The translations under genes were made by a program, and so were the position numbers. A DNA stretch of 56,539 nucleotides from Hondaea fermentalgiana (Eukaryota > Sar > Bigyra > Thraustochytrida > Thraustochytriidae). The stretch is taken from contig NPFB01000012.1 of the NCBI GenBank assembly GCA_014084085.1, positions 613,080-669,618 of the forward strand, in the 5' to 3' direction. Under the pieces are notes generated by a model. That model made no database searches, was not told where the DNA came from, and worked only from the letters and a program-made list of their open reading frames with translations. Shown here piece after piece: positions 30,730 to 41,900 of this stretch (position 1 is the stretch's first letter; every line of letters begins with the position of its first letter).

Positions 30730-31101
30730 CTTGCAAATGATGAATCACTGACCCGTGAAGAACACTTTATCCAAGGGGTGTCTCGGGAAAAGAAAAAGGC
30801 GAGACCTGCGGCTAAAATTCTTTGCCACATTCATCTCAGGCACACTGATAAACTGAATTTTGCATTCTGACCATAACGACTTCAAAAGAGCAGACTAGGC
30901 ATAGTTTGTTCACAACTCCTTATTCTCCTTGCGAAGACTTGTACTCGGAGAATTTCAAAGCACACACACAACACATTGATGACTCACGACGCTGACGCAG
31001 CAGCCTGCTTGTATCGCATGGCTATTTTTGTTCCTAAGATTGACAGTGATTGAAAATATAGCTCTATAATTGCACCTTAACCTTTCTGATCATCGTGATA
31101 T
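30730..31101. other. convergent 3' region, no gene
   Basis: A 372-bp AT-richer spacer between the stops of the flippase and NOL6 genes. I see no gene or strong repeat. Confidence 0.5.
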
Positions 31102-34100
31102 CTATTGTTCGAGAGAAGTCGGAGAGCAGAGAATCTGCTCGATGATGCCCTCGCCGAGAGACGCAATATCAACTAGAATATCCGTCACGTTAGGCACCAG
31201 CTTGACCTCGCCTTCAGCAGCTTCCGCGCTGTCGTTTTTGGCAGGCTTTGCATGCGAAGTCGCAGCGACGCGTAGCGCAACAGGCTTGTGGATATCGGCA
31301 TTCCAGCGAAGACCAATTGCCTGGCCTCGAAAAGGATCGCATTGAACACTGAATAAGTGTCCCAAATCCGAGACAAGGTCCGATGCAAAGCTGGACATCG
31401 GGTTGCAGCCAAGGAGAAGTCGTTCCTGGGACGCGGTGTTCTTGTAAAGCTTGGCGCGCGCGTGCATCGGCAGGCGGGCCTCGCGCAAGCTTGAGACCGG
31501 GTTCAACTTGATGACCACGTCGAAATCCTTGGGACTCACGGACGACTTAAAGACGGCACCCCAAAGGCGCTGCATTGAACCGGCATCATATCGCCCAGAC
31601 GCCTGCAGGGCAAAAAGTTGCTCCAAGAGCACGAGCGAGTCCTTGGCCACTGTTGTGACGCGTGAAAGCACGCGCGGACTTGGGTGGCTCCGGTCGGTCC
31701 ACTTGGGCGTCCACTCGCCCGCCGCATCTCTGTCTTCGTTTGTGACAATGAACATAGATGCACCGCTGGCGCGCTCGCGAGCTGCGGTAAAGGATTTCAT
31801 CAGCGAGGTGCGCAGGTCGATCTCCGAGGTTGCCGCGCCTTCGCGGACAACGCCGTCAGCATCGCTAAGGTCAATTAGGAGCGGCTCGAACTCCCAATCC
31901 CAAGTACTGAGAAGCTGCAGGAATCGCACAAAGCCACTCATGAGCGAGCGCGGGGCCTTATAAGGTTGTGGATGCAAAAAGAGCGACGCAACAATAAGCT
32001 CGATAGCCTCCTCTGAAACATGCGACCAAAAGAGGTGACCGCTCATCCAGAGTTTGGCCAATCGGCTTACAGGACCCATTACGTTGGCGCCGCCCCTGTC
32101 GTCGCCACGCCCGTGGATGGAATGGAGCATTGCATGCAAGTGCGGCTTGTCGACAGTGTCTCTCTCCAGTGCACTCGCCTGTTGCAGTGCGAGCTGCGTT
32201 GGGATGCCCTCGTCCCGAACGAGACGGTCCCCATCCTCGCCGCGCTCAGCGCGGATACGGCGAGCAGCGACTGTGGACGCAGACCCAGTGAACGAGACGC
32301 GCGGGGAACGGAGAAGTTGACGTTCTTTGTCCAGTCGAATGCGCAGTCTGAACCCATAGCCACCCGTGAGGACGTCGAGGCACGTCCGCGAAGGCTCACA
32401 CCGCTGTTGCCCGGGATGACTCGCCTCGAGTTGCTCTGCAATTTGTACATAGAATGCCGTCTTCATGACACGAATTGCCTCGACATCGTCAGGCCACTGC
32501 CCGCTCGACTCGAGCTCGACCACGAGATCGACGACGTCAACGAGACGGGAAATGCTGGTCGTAGATTTTTCGCCCTTGCTGCTTCCCCAAACCTTGCGCT
32601 TCTTGCGGTCCCCACCCTCTGCGTTTCCGCTGCCCATGATGGAGGACAATACAGCTGCGCCCTCCGTTTCTTGGGCACCAAATGCCAAGGGATGCTGTCC
32701 AGGCAGCGTCACGGATGAATACCGAAGACTCGGGTCTGCGACACGAAATCCAGTCACAGCCAAGGGCAACGACAGACCACGGAGTCGGCTCATGAGGTCC
32801 TCGACGCAAGTTCGAAGCGCAGGGAACGGGACATCTGGCACGCTGAGCTGGCGAGCGCGTTGGCGGTCTTGGCGATCCAAGGTGCCGAGCATGACCTCGA
32901 GCTCACGACCCACCACGGTGGCGCCCTTCTCCAAAGGCCAGCGGCGCCTCGCGACGAAGTCAGCAATCTTGTCGCATACATCGATATCGCGAAGGGATGT
33001 CGGTGCACCCGACGCAGGGCGTTTGTTTGACTTTTCGTGTTCGGGCCGCCAATCGAGAGTTTCCAGAATGGAACCGTCGCGAAATCTCCGCAACTCAGAC
33101 TTGCTTCCCCAAAAGGCACGAAAGGCAGCAGTTGCGGCGACGTGGTCCGCATTGGGGCCCTTGTCGATCACGCGAAAGGCTTCCTCGCGGTCAAGTTGCA
33201 TGCACACAAGAAGAGCCGTACGCTGGGGTGTCTCCTTTGGGTCCCAGCTTGCGCACTCCTTTGCGTTGACGCGCACGCGCACCACATGCGCGCGGTGTGT
33301 GTCGAGGAAGCCACGGCGAAAGCTATGCTCTACACAGCGCTGCACATAGGCCTCCCATCCGAGGTCACAGAGCAGAGCTTGCTCGCTGCGTTCGAGGCCA
33401 GCAGTCTGCCAACGGACCGGGTCCTTGGATGGAACAGCAATGCTGTAGTACTTGTCAAACTGGTGCCAAAGATGCACGGGGGCACTAAAAATAGACTCGA
33501 AGGCACTCCGGCCGCCAGATTGGCCGGCGGAGCCCTCCAATAGATCATACGTGAGCTTAGCTTGTTCCACCACCGCGGCCCACGCAGAAGCAGACACGCG
33601 CCACGCAAGGTTCAGGCGGCCGCATGGTCCCATGAGGGCCACATCGAATGCCTTGCGCACTTCTTCGTCCGACAGACCATTATGAATGACTGTGCGATGC
33701 AATGTGATAAAATACGACGCAAGAGAAAAGTAACAAGCATGTTAAACATGGGTGGTCAGTATACAGCTTCGATCTCGTCTTTTCCAGACACTTCTCTCCT
33801 TCAGTGCGGGAATACAATGGTTAAAGAAAAAGAGTCACGGGCACCTCGGCGCGACGTTGCATCAGAGATTTTGATTTTCATGTGTTGACAGACACCGGGG
33901 CACTACTTTTTGCACCCCTTCCCGATCAAAAAGATTTGCATCCTTTGCACGTCCCTTCCGAGCGCCCATGTTTCTCTTTCCAATTTCCGCTTTCGCACCG
34001 CCCTACCCCTCTTCCTCTTCCCATCCAAACAATACTTACCTGGGTTGCCTCCAGTTGATGGTCGCAGACGCGCAACAGGACCTCGACCAAGGTCAGTCTT

Positions 34101-35390
34101 GGCGATGACACCCATAAAATTTCGAAAGAGTTGTTGCACCGAAAGCATGCTGCTGATTCGCTTCTCGAGAAGCTGATGTGCGAGAAACGCAGTGAGTAAA
34201 AACTCGGAAAAGTTATCGGGACCGTCCGACGACGAAAACCCACGAACACGCGCCCAGATCTTCAGAAGGCACGAAACAGGTGCGAAAGACTGACAGCTCT
34301 CTTTCACTTCGTGAAAAAGCTCAAGGTGCGAGCGAGGGCCCGAGCTCTCAATATCCTCAAGTACACGCATGTTGTAATGAGGGGTCGGCGCGGGGGTGAG
34401 TCCCGCCCTTGCCTGTCCCTCGCCCGATCCGGCCTCTGGCTCAAATCGGTTCAACGGGCGCACATTATTCTGGTCAAGCTGGAAGCGAGAAATGGGGAAA
34501 ACATCCTCACTAATGACTGGCAGAATGCGAACCAGCATTTTGCCAACATTAGCCTCAGCAGAAGGCGTCACCAGCAATACGGGTTTGTCGAGATCGCTTG
34601 TAAAGGGGGCAAACTGAGTGGCTGCCACCAAATCCTTCTTTTTGGCCAGAGACTTGGCCAAAACACCCAAGTAAAGCCGGCGCTTGTCCAAATAACGATG
34701 GTTTAGGTAGTCCTTGCGCTTAAAGCAATCGGCTGGCATGCGAATAGCGAGATCCACAGTGCGGCTTGGTTTGGTGACGGTGCCCAAAAGGTAGCTCCCC
34801 ACAACGTCAACGGCCTCGGGGGCAGCAAAGGCCTCAAGCTCAACGGGCTTCTCGGTTTCCCAGTTTTCGAGAGGCACGCCCAGAACGGCTTCTGTCACGA
34901 TACCCTTGTGCTTGGCTTTCATCACGGCGTCCTTGAGGGCGAACAGAAACGCGCGTTCCTTCTCGGCACGCTCGGCGCTCGCCGTCACGCGTGATTGCTC
35001 AAGCAACTCTCCCATTTGCAGGCGCAAAAGGTTACTCTGGAACAGCGTCTTGGTCTCGCGCAGGTACTCTTGTTCCTGGAGCGAAGGGAGTGCTGCGCGC
35101 CGGCCCTTGTTTGTTTTCGTGTTTTTCGCGCTGACGGGGCGCTCTTCAACATCGTCTTCCTCCTCGTCTTCGCCGTCATCAGAGTTGCCAAGTTCTTCGG
35201 AAGCGTCATCGCCGCTTTGGCCAATGTCGTCTTCGTCATCCGCCATGGCTGCAATATGCGCGGCCAGAGCGTCATCTCTGGCCTCCTGTCGAGCATCGTC
35301 CTCCTCCTGGACGTCGGCCTCCGCCTTGGCCTCTGCCTCTTCGCGAGCCTTTTGCCGCTGGCGTTTCTGCGCGGCGGACTTGCGCGCCAT
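31102..35390 (-). CDS. NOL6: NOL6/UTP22 (Nrap) ribosome-biogenesis protein, two exons, 1312 aa
   Basis: Coding exons are 35390-34040 and 33689-31102. Removing the 350-nt intron joins ...STGGNP to VIHNGLSDEE in frame (phase 1), giving 3939 coding bases. The N-terminal exon has a Lys/Glu-rich acidic start, then the first Nrap domain (RTVDLAIRMPADCFKRKDYLNHRYLDKRRLYL) and LLKIWARVRGF. The second exon has WGSKSELRRFRDGSILETLDW, typical of the later nucleotidyltransferase-like domains, and the Nrap C-terminal domain ending in PNVTDILVDI. NOL6/Utp22 is a scaffold of the small-subunit processome (UTP-C) in the nucleolus. The nucleotidyltransferase folds are thought to be inactive. Length fits the family (about 1150-1240 in human and yeast). 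Without splicing the gene would look like two genes. Confidence 0.9.
33690..34039 (-). other. spliceosomal intron in NOL6, 350 nt
   Basis: On the minus strand the donor is CCCAG|GTAAGT at 34039 and the acceptor is a pyrimidine-rich tract followed by CACAG at 33690. The two flanking frames differ, and only this removal restores a continuous Nrap reading frame, with matching phase. Stops in the intron interrupt the C-terminal frame. Confidence 0.85.
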
Positions 35391-36311
35391 CGCGGCGGTT
35401 CTGTGCGCGGGTCGCTCTTCACTTCACTGCAGCAGAGGCTATTTCCGCAGGCCCGTCGCGCGGACCTCGAGGCGATCCAGGCCCGTCGCGCTCTCTCCCG
35501 CCTCGGGCTCTGCTCGCCTCGCCTGGCCTGGCCCTGCCTTCGTGGTCGCCAGCCAGCGGAATCGGGTCTGCGCCGCGCCCGATCCCGTGGCTCTGGCGCG
35601 CTCGGCCGAGTTGGTGGCCCACGCACAAGCGGCCTATTGGCGCAACCCAGTTTGGTTGGGCCACTTCGGCACACACCCCATCGCGCCGCAATAGTGCCGT
35701 TGAGAGCGGGCAACGCGCAGCAGCTCAGTCTCAACTGCAGTGACGACGTGGAGCAGAAAGAAGCAGGTAGTACCACCCACCCACGCCCGAATGGATGAAC
35801 GAACTCGCCGGCCACGGCTGGAAAGGGGGAAGGGAGAAGGCCCAAGGTGCCCACCGGGCTAGCCGAGTCGCTGGTTCGCGACAATCCCAGTTTGTCGGGC
35901 AGACACGCAGACAGACGGACGCGGAGCGAGGGGGAAGCGAGCAGGGGAAGGGAACGCTAGGAAGACGTTGTCTCGTCTGGCAGCTTGCTTCTAAGGCAAG
36001 ACGAGCTGGACGAGCGTGTAAAACCTAGGCTGACCTCCCTTGCGCACGAGAGGAGAGGACCAACACAGAGAAGCTGACCTCGCCTGTGCGTGTTGGGTCG
36101 CGTCGGCGGCGGCAACGACCTGCCTGCATTGTTTCTGCAGACAGTGCGGACAAGCGACTAGGCGGTGTACATACCGCCTGTCCTGCCCTGAGTTGCCCTG
36201 CCTTTTCCAAAGTAGGGCGGCTAAACGTTTATCTGCACTCTATCTAACGCGAGTGACTAAGCACAGGCGGGTGGACGACGGCGAGAAAGCGAGCGCTTTC
36301 CGGAGAATACA
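35391..36311. other. divergent promoter region, no gene
   Basis: A 921-bp spacer between the NOL6 and TMEM216 start codons. Open frames here are Arg/Ser/Ala-rich and appear on all strands. One inverted CCAAT (ATTGG, 35636-35640) lies about 250 bp upstream of NOL6. Nothing else is recognised. Confidence 0.5.
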
Positions 36312-36731
36312 ATGGGCGACCAAATATTGTCCTCGCTGCCACTACAGATAATGCTCTTCTTCAATGGTACCTTTTCGTTACTCTTTGTGGCACTCGAGGC
36401 CATCTCCTTCATCTACAAGGGAAACAACTTTTTATATCCAGATGCCGTGCTCGGAATGGAGATTTTCTTTCTCATCGTGTATCTTGGGCTGGAGAAAGCA
36501 CGAATCTTCCAGGCATCAAAGGGAAATAAAATTGAGGAGGCAGGCCCTTTCGTGTGGGCCTTTGTTTTCTCTGGAGGTATTATGCTGATTCATTTGTTTT
36601 ATTTTCAGCTGCAGACATATGTACTGCGCATGGACCGTATTCTTAACGGCATGGGCATGATCTTTGTTGCAATCGAGGTTGTTCTCATGATCTTTACCTC
36701 GCTCACATTTCTCCGATCAGCAAAAATGTAG
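36312..36731 (+). CDS. TMEM216: TMEM216-like ciliary transition-zone protein, 139 aa
   Basis: A small four-TM protein of the TMEM17/TMEM216 family. Segments such as FFNGTFSLLFVALEAISF, YLGLEKAR, ASKGNKIEE and LQTYVLRMDRILNGM match the TMEM216 pattern (NG..., YLGIE..R, TKGN, LQTYVLRL..I.NG) better than TMEM17. TMEM216 belongs to the MKS/tectonic complex at the ciliary transition zone, which gates membrane proteins entering the cilium. Its presence implies a life stage with a flagellum. Length matches the family (about 145), and the ATG context is ACAATGG. It converges on UBXN11, 219 bp away. Confidence 0.88.
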   Translation: MGDQILSSLPLQIMLFFNGTFSLLFVALEAISFIYKGNNFLYPDAVLGMEIFFLIVYLGLEKARIFQASKGNKIEEAGPFVWAFVFSGGIMLIHLFYFQLQTYVLRMDRILNGMGMIFVAIEVVLMIFTSLTFLRSAKM

Positions 36732-36812
36732 ATGCATGCGATCACAAATGAAACCAACGATTTTGTTTTCCCCTTTTCTCGTGAATCGTTCCAGGTCTTT
36801 CCTTTGGTAACT

Positions 36813-36836
36813 GTGGTGGTGGTGGTGGTGGTGGTG
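36813..36836. repeat. GGT microsatellite, 8 copies
   Basis: A perfect run of eight GTG/GGT triplets in the 3' spacer between TMEM216 and UBXN11. It is probably in the 3' UTR of TMEM216. Confidence 0.9.
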
Positions 36837-36950
36837 TTCTTGTCAATAATAGCAATGCTTGAGGGTAAGCATCAACATCTTGTCCAGCGCCAAGACCTTT
36901 TCCAAATCAAGCTCGAAGTAAATAAATAACTTGTGCAATCAAGATTACGC

Positions 36951-38657
36951 CTAGGACATGTAATCTTTTACATAGAGCACCGCATTTGGAACCCAGCCAG
37001 CCTCACGCATCGAAAGTTCGCACCGAGATGCAAAGTCTCTGCCTCTTTCACCAGGCATGGCCGATCGCAACGAGAATTGACCAAATCGTAGCTTGGTAGC
37101 CGAGCAGCAAAGTAGCTGACACGCATCTGCGACAGTCTGCTCCGCATTGAGCTTAATCACGCAAGTCTGCGAATGCTCGTCTACGGTGAAGTGTACAAGT
37201 AATGACACGTTCAAAGGCTCCTGCAGACTACAAATTGTCTTGGGCACCTTGGCCAAAGGCGCTGATCTGTCGCAAGATGCGCCTTTGCTTGCCAACCCAG
37301 CGCTGTCATCATTCTTTGCATTTCCAGAAGCTGCAAAGAATCGCTCCAAGCTTTCGCGCGGCCGAACAATTTCGCCATCGCGAATCACATACTTTGGTAC
37401 TTGCTGAGCCACCTCCTTGGGCCCCAGTCTTCGGACGCCAGTTTGCCCGGCAATTAAAGTGCGCGTCGCTGGGTCATGGATCTCACCGCGATGATCTTGA
37501 ATTGCAAAGGCGACCCCGGCGGGATGAGACGTTTTGAACTCGCTTGGGAAGTAGCCGTCTTCGACGTCGTGCATGAATGCTTTGCCACTCGGCTCGTCGA
37601 ACGGACGGAAAACTCCATCGCCGCTAAGAATACCGTTCTTGAACACCAAGAGGTCTAATGTTGTTCGACAATCACTAAGCCCAAACACGCGCGATTGACG
37701 ATCTCGTTGGATGACGCCACTGGGACCTGCCAATGCATTGAGTTCCTCGAGGGCGCGCAAAAGCCTGTCAAAGTCAATAGGAGCCGGCTCGCCGTCGCCG
37801 CCTCGCCACTCCATGCCATAATCGCGAAGGAATCGTTTCATTTCCGCATTCTCGCGGCGCAGCTCATTGAGCTCCACGTCAGAGGCGCTGTCCGCTTGCG
37901 ATTGGTTCTGCGCGAGCTCAACCATTTCTGAATTACGAAGTCTATGGTTTTCGCGCGAGAGCCTCACAATCTCTTGCTCAAGATCTGCAACTTTTCGCGA
38001 AAGCTGTCTGCGCGCCGATTCGACTTGCGAGAGTCGCGAAGCCATCGAGGATACCAGAGCGGAGGATTCTTCATCCTTGGCCTCAGCCCGAGATAATTTT
38101 CTGGTGCTCGTGTTTGTAGATTTGAGCCCAAGCGAAGAGCGTGGCCTCCCGTCAAAAGAAGGGCGTCGCGAAATTTCGTCTTCCTCTCCCCGGAGAGGTA
38201 GGTCGCCCGCATGTCGGTCGAGCATTCTTTCCAGAAAAGACTTGCTTGCGGTGGCGCTCCGGTCTAAGCGCAATTGAGGAGGCAGCATGGGCGCTGGGGC
38301 GGCTTTGCCATTGGCATTTGCTTCCATCATGGACGCGTGCGCGGCGAGACTGGATGATCCTGATGCTCTTCGCGCTGATGCGGCCGCGCCTGGAGATGAT
38401 AGGCTCAAGCTTGACGGCGATTTGGTTTGCATCTTGGTTGAAGAAGAAGGAGAAGAAGAAGGAGAAGAGGTTGGTGATGATAATGATGATGATTTTGATG
38501 ATGATAAAGATGCTGACGGGGATTTCGAGGAACCGCCAAGGGGCGGGGAGCCTGACTTATTCGCTGCTGCGACCATGGCTGCCTGGCGTCGCACAGCCTC
38601 GCGCTGCTGCTTGTATCTTCTCTTGCGCGCCTCGAAGTCACTCAGCGAGACCGACAT
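36951..38657 (-). CDS. UBXN11: UBXN11-like protein (coiled coil, SEP, UBX), 568 aa
   Basis: A Ser-rich low-complexity N-terminus comes first, then a coiled coil at about residues 200-255 (LSQVESARRQLSRKVADLEQ). EMKRFLRDYGMEW, as in UBXN11, comes next, then a SEP domain at about 330-395 (LVFKNGILSGDGVFRPFDEPSG...DGYFPSEF) and a UBX-type ubiquitin-like fold at about 483-565. SEP-UBX proteins are cofactors of the AAA+ ATPase p97/Cdc48. UBXN11 (Socius) also binds Rho-family regulators in animals. I prefer the ATG at 38657. The upstream in-frame ATG at 38846 would add 63 residues but leave only 78 bp to the stop of the gene upstream, too little for a 3' end plus a promoter. Confidence 0.82.
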   Translation of the reverse strand: MSVSLSDFEARKRRYKQQREAVRRQAAMVAAANKSGSPPLGGSSKSPSASLSSSKSSSLSSPTSSPSSSPSSSTKMQTKSPSSLSLSSPGAAASARRASGSSSLAAHASMMEANANGKAAPAPMLPPQLRLDRSATASKSFLERMLDRHAGDLPLRGEEDEISRRPSFDGRPRSSLGLKSTNTSTRKLSRAEAKDEESSALVSSMASRLSQVESARRQLSRKVADLEQEIVRLSRENHRLRNSEMVELAQNQSQADSASDVELNELRRENAEMKRFLRDYGMEWRGGDGEPAPIDFDRLLRALEELNALAGPSGVIQRDRQSRVFGLSDCRTTLDLLVFKNGILSGDGVFRPFDEPSGKAFMHDVEDGYFPSEFKTSHPAGVAFAIQDHRGEIHDPATRTLIAGQTGVRRLGPKEVAQQVPKYVIRDGEIVRPRESLERFFAASGNAKNDDSAGLASKGASCDRSAPLAKVPKTICSLQEPLNVSLLVHFTVDEHSQTCVIKLNAEQTVADACQLLCCSATKLRFGQFSLRSAMPGERGRDFASRCELSMREAGWVPNAVLYVKDYMS

Positions 38658-38924
38658 TGTTCGCAGCCTCTCCTCTCCCGTGCTTGCAGTTGTCCTACTT
38701 TGCAGCACTTGTCTCGCTTCACCAAGCAGATCGCCACACGCAAAGAGCAGGCGCTGCCAATCTTGTTGCTGTGATTCCTTTTCGCGGGACTTTACAACCT
38801 TGCGCGGCACCGCGTCGGCCGCGCCACATTCCTCTGAACGGATCATTTCATTTCATTTCATTTCCATTTATTTTCATTTTTATTTTTTTAGTCACTGTCA
38901 ACGTCAAAGTCGGGGTTCGTATAC
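38658..38924. other. short spacer with TTTCA repeat
   Basis: This 267-bp spacer lies between the tandem minus-strand TTL-like and UBXN11 genes. It holds a TTTCA pentamer run at 38843-38865 followed by a T-rich stretch to about 38890, which just follows the TTL-like stop codon and may be its 3' UTR. Confidence 0.5.
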
Positions 38925-41900
38925 TTAGCCGCCACCCGCAGCAGCGGCCTTTTTGCTTGCCTCCCACTTGGCGTAAAGGTCGCGAATACGCATGTCAACG
39001 TAGCCATCCTGGTACTCTGCATTCTCCTTGGCAAGATAGATCTTGTAGCGGTAGGAAATGGTGTTACGGATGCACGAGGCCATCATCTCACGCGTGGGAC
39101 GGTGCTTGCACGAGCTCCACTTCTTCTCAATGTACTTGTTGAGCTCGCGCTTATTGGCTGCGTGCCGCTTTTCGGCATAGTTGTGGAGCCAGGCATTCTT
39201 CAGAATGGATGCCTTGCTGAGCATGAGGTCACCCTTGAACTCCTCGCAAGGATCGTAGTCACTGGGGCGCTGTTTCTCTTCAATCTCCGTGAAAACCATG
39301 CGCCAGTCGCCATATGAATCGCCGCGACGCATGCGCGCAAAGGCTTGCGGCATGTCGTTCACTTCCAAGACAAGACCCTTGAGGGATGTCAAAAAGGCCT
39401 CCTTCTCTTCCTTGAGCTCGTCCACAGCTGGAAAGGCGTCCTTGGGATTGATCCGACGCAGGCCGCTCAGATGAATTTGGTACTTTGTGTCGAGAAACAT
39501 GTTGAGCGAGACCAAGTGGTACGAATCGTGCGGCCGCGAGACGTTGCCATTCTTTTGGATCATGTGACGGCGCGCAGCACGAAAGACGAGCTCGCCGACC
39601 CGCTTGGCATACGTATCAAAAACAGAGCTCAGGTAACGTGAGCCGAGCATGTTTGCAGAGGCCTGCTGATCTTCAAAGTCGTCAAACGTGCTGTAGTACT
39701 CATTGAGCAAAAAGCTGTCGCCCGTGTAGAACTCGTCGGGCTCCCACTTTTCGAGGGGTTCCTCCAGCAATCCGGCAGCAAGATCGCCAATGGGTGCTTC
39801 GCCATCGGACGCCTCATCGTACGCGCCAAGGTCAGAGTCATCCGCGGCAGCAGCCGCAGGGTTACCACCGAGGACATCAGGACTTGCGCCCACTGCGGCG
39901 GTCGCAGCCGAGAGAGACGCGGCCGCATCGGCCTGCTCCTGCAATACAGCATCCAGCCCAAGGTCAACGTTGACAAGAGCATCATCATCGTCGTCGTCGT
40001 CATCGTCGTTGGCGGCAGCAGTTGTGGCAGCTGCTTCTTGGCCGGCGGCTTCTTGGCCCGCTGCGCCGTCCGCGCCCAGCGAGCCCGATGCACCTGCCTC
40101 CGAAGCAGTATTAGTCGTGACCCGTGCCGCGCGAGGTGCACTTGCATCCTGTACGATTTTGGAAGAGCGCACGAAGCCACGGCGGTAAAAGACAAAGTAC
40201 GGACGCGTCGTTGCGACCAGGAGAAACACCTTCATATCCCACCACTTGTTGTCAAAAAGCTGACGATTGTGGATGAACTTTTGCGCAATAACTTCACCCT
40301 TACGTGACTTGCCGCACTCACCAAAGTCCTCGCGCAGCTCTTCAATGGTCGAGTAAAGGCGCACGTTATCACCTCCGACGCTGTCGATGGGCTTGAGCAG
40401 CCAGCGCTGCTTTGATTTGACCTGGAAAAAGGCCTTGCAGTCATCGTAATTGTAAAGCATGTATGTGGACGGCATGTACCGAAGTTTGCGCGCATCGCAG
40501 CCGTGGCTATTGAAAAAATCGACTTGAGCCATGACCGACTCGCCCTTGTGGCCAGCGAGCGTTTCGAGGCCCTCGACGCCGTTGACGTGATCGTTGAACT
40601 TTTCCAGCGAGCCGGTCTTGCCAGTGTACTTGGCAAAACGCCTGTTAGCAATCTTGAGGGGCGCACTGTAGTCGCGATTGTTCTTGAACTCTTGGCACGG
40701 GTTGTACACCACGCGCGTTTGCTCCTCCTCCAATTCGTTAAAGATCATCTCGAAGCTGCCGTAGCGGTCACCATAGCGCATGAGCGTGTAGAATTGAGGG
40801 TTTTCGTGTGTCTGCTGCGCCAAGTTAAAGTACTCTTCGACCATTTGACGCGAATCAAAGTTAATACTCCAGGTAAAGCCAGGGTATCCGTTCGATTCAA
40901 TGAACCACGTGTGGTAGGCGGCGTCAATCATGAAATCAATACCAAAGATGTGGAAGGTGCCCTTGCGCTTGATGAACTTGGGCCGCGCTGACTGGAAGAT
41001 GAGGAGGGCCACCTTTTTGATGTATGGATTAAGCATCGTCTCGACATAATGCGCACCGGTCTTGTCGTGCTCGCGGAGATGGTCTTGCATCATGGCAAAA
41101 GGCCAAATATGGTCCGACAGCTTGAATCCCTTCTTCATACTCTGGAAATGGGTGTTGGTCAAATACACGCGGCGATCCTTGGACATGGGCGCGTACTCGG
41201 CGAGTGCGCGCCGCAGATAACCCTCGTGGTACCACACCAAGTAGGGGTTGCTCGAAGAGATGAGCATGTAAACGCGGACGTCAAACTTGCACTTTTTCAG
41301 CAAGAGCGGTTTCTCGAGATACTCTTGCACGAGGTAGCGCTCTGTGGGCTTCCAGGTGGCTCTTTTGCAGGGGAAAAACTGTGGCACCTTGCTCATCACA
41401 CTGGCCACCTCTGAGTGAAAGGTAATACCCTGACCCTGCGAACCCGTTTCGGGCTTGAGGAGCCAGGTAATTCCGTTGGCCTCGAGACGCGCCAAGTCGT
41501 GACACTCATCATCGCGATACAAGCGGTACGACATGGGCGAAATACCGAGATCGTTGTACTTGCACCCGTATTTGCGCACAAAACTCTCCTTCACCTTGAG
41601 CTGCTGACCCTTGTTGCCACCAATCGCGTCACCACCTTGGAAGGCCGTCAGATAGCTCTTGCCCTCGTAGTCTTCGTAAATGTTCTTGTAGAGATCTGGC
41701 CGGATCTTTTGCATGTGGTTCAGCTGCGTCGTGTCTGTCATGAGAAAGGTCACGCGGTAGTTGATCGACTTGTACGTGTCACCGTTCTGAGCAGCGCGAA
41801 AGCGCATTTGCCAACCACGATCCAAAAGATCCTCGATGGCAAGACCACGGCAACCATCACGCAGACAGCCAAAAGTGCGCACAGCGCGCGTGTCTTCCGG

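Noticed and set aside
31102..35390. NOL6 as two separate genes or a frameshifted pseudogene
   Set aside because: A consensus intron with matching phase joins the two halves exactly, so no frameshift is needed.
36951..38846. Longer UBXN11 start at 38846
   Set aside because: It would leave 78 bp to the upstream gene's stop codon and begin inside a TTTCA repeat; the ATG at 38657 is more likely, though not proven.
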